From: an uncultured Muribaculaceae bacterium
GTDB taxonomy: Bacteria > Bacteroidota > Bacteroidia > Bacteroidales > Muribaculaceae
DNA: 64,000 nt
Assembly: GCA_934675575.1 (NCBI GenBank)
Contig: CAKUQQ010000001.1
Coordinates: 186,001 to 250,000, forward strand
Direction: 5' to 3'
The position numbers were made by a program, and so were the translations under genes. Of this stretch, positions 60,942 through 64,000 are shown piece after piece (within the stretch, counting starts at the first letter, position 1; each line of letters starts with the position of its first letter). Under the pieces are notes generated by a model that was not told the origin of the DNA, ran no database searches, and saw nothing but the letters and a program-made list of their open reading frames with translations.

Positions 60942-60979
60942 AATGGCAGGAGCCGCATACGGCCCTTGCCATTCTTTTT
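60942..60979 (+). terminator. Terminator of the alpha-galactosidase gene
   Basis: AATGGCA (60942-60948) pairs with TGCCATT (60967-60973), an inner GCC/GGC stem extends it, and CTTTTT follows. Confidence 0.8.
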
Positions 60980-61005
60980 GCTGAAAAATCAAATTGGCGA
61001 AAAAG

Positions 61006-61037
61006 TTGTGAATTGTGAATTAAAAATGCTATCTTTG
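61006..61037 (+). promoter_or_regulatory. Promoter of the tRNA-Pro gene
   Basis: TTG at 61006-61008, a 21-base spacer, TATCTTTG at 61030-61037, an exact consensus -7. The tRNA begins 18 bases further on. Confidence 0.75.
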
Positions 61038-61054
61038 CACCACAAAACGATGTT

Positions 61055-61128
61055 CGGGGTGTAGCACAGTTGGTTAGCGCGCCACGTTCGGGACGTGGAG
61101 GTCGGACGTTCGAGTCGTCTTACCCCGA
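61055..61128 (+). tRNA. tRNA-Pro (anticodon CGG)
   Basis: A 74-base cloverleaf: acceptor CGGGGTG/TACCCCG (one G-T pair), D arm with AGTTGGTTA, anticodon stem CCACG/CGTGG with loop TTCGGGA (anticodon CGG, reads CCG), T arm GGACG-TTCGAGT-CGTCT. The discriminator is A and CCA is not encoded, as is usual in Bacteroidetes. Confidence 0.96.
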
Positions 61129-61138
61129 CAGAGCATTG

Positions 61139-61174
61139 CGAAGCGGAGGAACAATAATAGTTCTCTCCGCTTCG
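61139..61174 (+). terminator. Terminator-like hairpin after tRNA-Pro
   Basis: CGAAGCGGAG (61139-61148) pairs with CTCCGCTTCG (61165-61174), and GAAC/GTTC extends it with a one-base bulge. The T-run is weak (TTGCTTTAT). A second small hairpin, CCGCT/AGCGG, lies at 61218-61234. Confidence 0.6.
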
Positions 61175-61242
61175 TTGCTTTATAAGGTTGGCGTGCTAAA
61201 AAATACTCGCTTCTACACCGCTGTTATATAGCGGCTTTTCAC

Positions 61243-61250
61243 TAATTTTG
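61243..61250 (+). promoter_or_regulatory. -7 box before the dihydrouridine synthase gene
   Basis: TAATTTTG, 37 bases before the ATG at 61288. It supports 61288 over an upstream TTG at 61255, which would be almost at the transcript start. Confidence 0.5.
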
Positions 61251-61287
61251 CGAATTGCAAACAACAAACAAAAAGACAATTTTCTCA

Positions 61288-62193
61288 ATGACTAAGATTT
61301 TGTGTGCGCCGCTGCAAGGCTACACCGATAGCGCCTGGCGCACTGCCCACAGTGCCGTGTTTGGCGGCATCGACACCTATTATTCACCGTTTTTGCGCGT
61401 GTTTCACGGAGCAATCAAGGGGCTTGCCGATGTATCGCCGGAGCGCAACGCCGGCGTGTCACTTGTGCCGCAAGTGCTTGCCGGCCGACCAGAAGACACG
61501 GTTCACATAGTCGAGGCACTGAAAAAATCTGGTTATAGGCGCATCGACATTAACATGGGCTGTCCGTTCCCACCGGTTGTCAAGCATCGTCAGGGTGCCG
61601 GACTGCTGCAGCACAAGCAAGAGGCCGAGGCATTGTGCAGCGCACTGGCTGCCGTGCCCGATGTGGCGTATAGCGTGAAAATGCGTCTTGGGGTTGATGA
61701 TTTCGGCCAGTGGCGTGATGTGTTGCCGTGTTTGCAGGTCATCAGGCCGGTGCTGCTCACTGTGCACGCGCGTCTTGCCGTGCAGCAATATGATGGCGAC
61801 GTTAATCTTGATGCCTTTGGCCAGTTGCTTGCCGAGGCTGGCTGCCCAGTGGCCTACAATGGCGATGTGACATCGGTGGCCGACATTAACCGCATAACGG
61901 CCACATTCCCTGCCGTGTCGGCTGTGATGATAGGACGCGGATTGGTTGCCGACCCTGCAATGCTGTGTCCGGAGCTTGCCACGCCGGCAAACTATAGCCG
62001 CTTTCACGACATGATTTTCAGCACGCTAAGCCAGCGCAACAATGGCGGTGACCACATTCTGCTCGCCAAGATGAAAAGTCTGTGGACTCTGTTTCTGCCA
62101 AATGCGCCACGCAAGGCGCGCAAAGCCATTAAGAAGAGCACCACGCTCGACAAATACCGCTCTGCCGTGGCGCAACTTTTTGCCGAACTATGA
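61288..62193 (+). CDS. tRNA-dihydrouridine synthase
   Basis: A 301-residue flavoenzyme that reduces uridines in the D loop of tRNA. LCAPLQGYTDSAWR is the FMN-binding start; RIDINMGCPFPPVVKHRQGAGLL holds the catalytic Cys; SVKMRLGVDDF, LLTVHARLAVQQY, YNGDVTS and MIGRGLVADP complete the Dus pattern. It is shorter at the C-terminus than E. coli DusB, as is common in Bacteroidetes. Which uridine it modifies cannot be told. Confidence 0.93.
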   Translation: MTKILCAPLQGYTDSAWRTAHSAVFGGIDTYYSPFLRVFHGAIKGLADVSPERNAGVSLVPQVLAGRPEDTVHIVEALKKSGYRRIDINMGCPFPPVVKHRQGAGLLQHKQEAEALCSALAAVPDVAYSVKMRLGVDDFGQWRDVLPCLQVIRPVLLTVHARLAVQQYDGDVNLDAFGQLLAEAGCPVAYNGDVTSVADINRITATFPAVSAVMIGRGLVADPAMLCPELATPANYSRFHDMIFSTLSQRNNGGDHILLAKMKSLWTLFLPNAPRKARKAIKKSTTLDKYRSAVAQLFAEL

Positions 62194-62236
62194 TTACTGT
62201 TCTGCCTTAGCTGGCAGTTTACATGAATATACAGAA

Positions 62237-63022
62237 TTACCCCATCACCACATCGAGCACCATCATCAGTGCGAAGCCTAATGCAAACCCCACGGTGCTC
62301 ATGTTTGAGTGTTCTCCCGACGAGGCTTCGGGTATCAGCTCCTCAATCACCACATAGAGCATTGCTCCTGCGGCAAATGCCAGCAGATATGGCATGGCTG
62401 GCGTGATTATGTGTGCGAGTGCTATCACAAGCAATGCGCCCACAGGCTCCACCACACCGCTTAGCCCACCTATGACAAATGAGCGCATGCGGCTGTTTCC
62501 GGCCATGCGCATGGGCATGGAGATTATGGCACCCTCTGGTATGTTTTGAATTGCAATGCCCACAGCGAGAGCCACGGCACTTGCCGTGCTTATGCCGGAG
62601 TCAGGGGCTAGTGCGCCGGCTATCACCGTGCCCACTGCCATGCCTTCGGGCAGATTGTGAATGGTCACCGCAAGAGTGAGCATAGATGTGCGCGACAAGT
62701 GGCTCTTGGGCCCTTCAGGGCTGTTTTCGCCAATGTGCAGGTGTGGTGTGATATAGTCAATCAGCAGCAGAAACGCCATTCCGGCCAAAAAACCTGTGGC
62801 TGCTGGCACAATGCGCCAGTTGCCCATGCCGGAGGCCATGTCCATGCTGGGTATCAGCAGCGACCACACCGAGGCTGCCACCATAACGCCAGAGGCAAAT
62901 CCAAGCAGCGTTTTTTGTGTGTGGTTGCCGATTTCTTTTCTTAAAAACAGCACCGTTGCCGCTCCGAGCACTGTGCCCGACAGCGGTATCAGTAGTCCTG
63001 CCAGTAGTGTTGTGTTAATCAT
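62237..63022 (-). CDS. ZIP family metal transporter
   Basis: A 261-residue inner-membrane transporter with about eight helices. TM4 has [12 protein letters not shown] and TM5 has [14 protein letters not shown], the two metal-binding ZIP motifs (the TM5 His is replaced by Gln, seen also in other GufA-like members). It imports or equilibrates zinc, iron or related divalent metals. The start overlaps the metG stop by 4 bases, so it is co-translated with metG. Confidence 0.92.
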   Translation of the reverse strand: MINTTLLAGLLIPLSGTVLGAATVLFLRKEIGNHTQKTLLGFASGVMVAASVWSLLIPSMDMASGMGNWRIVPAATGFLAGMAFLLLIDYITPHLHIGENSPEGPKSHLSRTSMLTLAVTIHNLPEGMAVGTVIAGALAPDSGISTASAVALAVGIAIQNIPEGAIISMPMRMAGNSRMRSFVIGGLSGVVEPVGALLVIALAHIITPAMPYLLAFAAGAMLYVVIEELIPEASSGEHSNMSTVGFALGFALMMVLDVVMG

Positions 63023-64000
63023 TTCACTTGCACACCGGGCATCACTGCGCCTTGCGGACCGATTACCACCAGACGGCCGTCGGCGTCTTCTGCGCTAAGA
63101 ATCATGCCCTGCGACTCAATTCCCTTGAATGTGCGTGGAGGGAAATTGGCTATGAAGCAAATTTCCTTGCCCACCAAGTCTTCGGGATTATAATATTTTG
63201 CAATGCCCGACACTATGGTGCGGCCTTTGAGTCCGTCGTCAATCTTGAAGCACAGCAGCTTGTCTGTTTTCTTCACCTTTGTGCACTCCACCACCTTGCC
63301 CACTCTGATGTCGAGTTTCGCAAAGTCGTCGTAGGTCACATTTTGTGCCACTGCCTTAGGCGTGAAGTTTTTCAGTATGTTTTCGTGCTCCGTTTTCTCA
63401 AGTTTCTTGATTTGGGCTTCCACCACGTCGTCTTCTATCTTTTCAAAGAGCAGCACTGGTTTTTCCACCGTGTTGCCTGGAGTCAGAATGTCTATATTGC
63501 CGAGCTTGTCCCATTCCACTTTGTCCATGCCCAGCATGTTGCGCAGCTTCTCGGCGCTGAAAGGGCAGAACGGCTCAAATGCTATTGCGAGGTTGGCACA
63601 CAACTGCAGGGCTATGTTCAGAATGGTTTCCACACGTTCTGTGTCGCCGGTTTTGGCCACCTTCCACGGTTCGGTGTCGGCAAGATATTTGTTGCCTATG
63701 CGTGCCAGGTTCATGGCCTCGTTGAGCGCGGAGCGGAAGTGGAATGTCTCTATGTTCTCGCCGAGCTTGTCTTTCACGTCGCTGAATTCGGCAAGCGTCT
63801 GCTTGTCGTAGTCGCTCAGCTCGTGTGCGGCTGGAATCACGCCCTTGAAGTATTTTTGCGTCAGCACCAAGGCGCGGTTCACGAAGTTTCCGAATATGGC
63901 CACAAGCTCGTTGTTGTTGCGTGCCTGGAAGTCCTTCCACGTGAAGTCGTTGTCCTTTGTCTCAGGCGCGTTGGCACACAGCACATAGCGCAGCACGTCT
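63019..64000 (-). CDS. metG: Methionyl-tRNA synthetase, C-terminal part (5' end outside window)
   Basis: The last ~326 codons are present and the frame runs off the right edge. The sequence enters at [31 protein letters not shown], just after the KMSKS region, then the helical anticodon-binding domain ([23 protein letters not shown]). The last ~110 residues are an EMAP-like tRNA-binding domain ([32 protein letters not shown]... GMILSAED), the long MetG form. It overlaps the ZIP gene start by 4 bases. Confidence 0.97.
   Translation of the reverse strand, partial: DVLRYVLCANAPETKDNDFTWKDFQARNNNELVAIFGNFVNRALVLTQKYFKGVIPAAHELSDYDKQTLAEFSDVKDKLGENIETFHFRSALNEAMNLARIGNKYLADTEPWKVAKTGDTERVETILNIALQLCANLAIAFEPFCPFSAEKLRNMLGMDKVEWDKLGNIDILTPGNTVEKPVLLFEKIEDDVVEAQIKKLEKTEHENILKNFTPKAVAQNVTYDDFAKLDIRVGKVVECTKVKKTDKLLCFKIDDGLKGRTIVSGIAKYYNPEDLVGKEICFIANFPPRTFKGIESQGMILSAEDADGRLVVIGPQGAVMPGVQVK

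Noticed and set aside
1..64000. CRISPR array, prophage, integrase or complete IS element
   Set aside because: No regularly spaced repeats, no integrase or transposase, and no phage structural genes were seen on either strand.

Overview
The window is a piece of a Bacteroidales chromosome, most likely a gut species of the Muribaculaceae/Prevotellaceae type. Family placement is inference. The signs are Bacteroidetes promoters (TTG, about 20 bp, TAnnTTTG), A-rich leaders in place of Shine-Dalgarno sites, secreted proteins with type IX-like C-terminal tails, a Bacteroidetes-type AAA/DUF4143 ATPase, and a rhamnose cluster of gut Bacteroidetes type. There is no phage, no complete IS element, no CRISPR array and no rRNA operon. 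Both ends cut through genes: leuS on the left and metG on the right.

Layout. 1-5 kb: the leuS, acyltransferase, rdgB operon, split by an AT-rich AAA/DUF4143 ATPase gene that appears to be inserted with a direct duplication of the start of rdgB; then a transporter. 5-10 kb: a porin, a DUF3857 protein, and a TonB-dependent receptor preceded by an FMN riboswitch. 10-18 kb: a GH3-type enzyme, a small monooxygenase, an LTA-synthase-like sulfatase, rhaM, outer-membrane phospholipase A, a DUF4923 protein, and a secreted modular protein. 18-23 kb: housekeeping genes yceD-like, rpmF, fabH, era, der. 23-29 kb: a heavy-metal RND efflux operon (His-rich small protein, adaptor, pump, TolC) with a palindrome at its promoter. 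29-38 kb: a conserved small protein, an LPS-kinase-like protein, a secreted protein, a TIM-barrel isomerase, a CotH-kinase protein, an SDR and a glycosyltransferase. 38.6-39.4 kb: a gene-free stretch holding a candidate small RNA. 39-49 kb: a complete L-rhamnose unit (GH106 alpha-L-rhamnosidase, rhaB, rhaA, rhaT, rhaD, fucO). 49-64 kb: WbqC, lepB, a HAD phosphatase, a histidine kinase, an MBL hydrolase, rnhB, a polyprenyl synthase, polA, a GH27 alpha-galactosidase, tRNA-Pro(CGG), a dihydrouridine synthase, a ZIP transporter and metG.

How the genes work together. The rhamnose unit releases L-rhamnose outside the cytoplasm (GH106), imports it (RhaT), isomerises, phosphorylates and splits it (RhaA, RhaB, RhaD), and reduces the lactaldehyde (FucO). 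The mutarotase RhaM is encoded 25 kb away. The efflux genes encode a complete inner-to-outer-membrane pump. The FMN riboswitch in front of a TonB-dependent receptor suggests outer-membrane uptake of a flavin.

The most notable observations are the FMN-riboswitch/TonB receptor pair, the ATPase cassette inserted at the rdgB start, the two secreted proteins that share flanking modules with or without a CotH kinase in the middle, a DNA polymerase I whose proofreading motifs are eroded, and the candidate small RNA near 38.9 kb.
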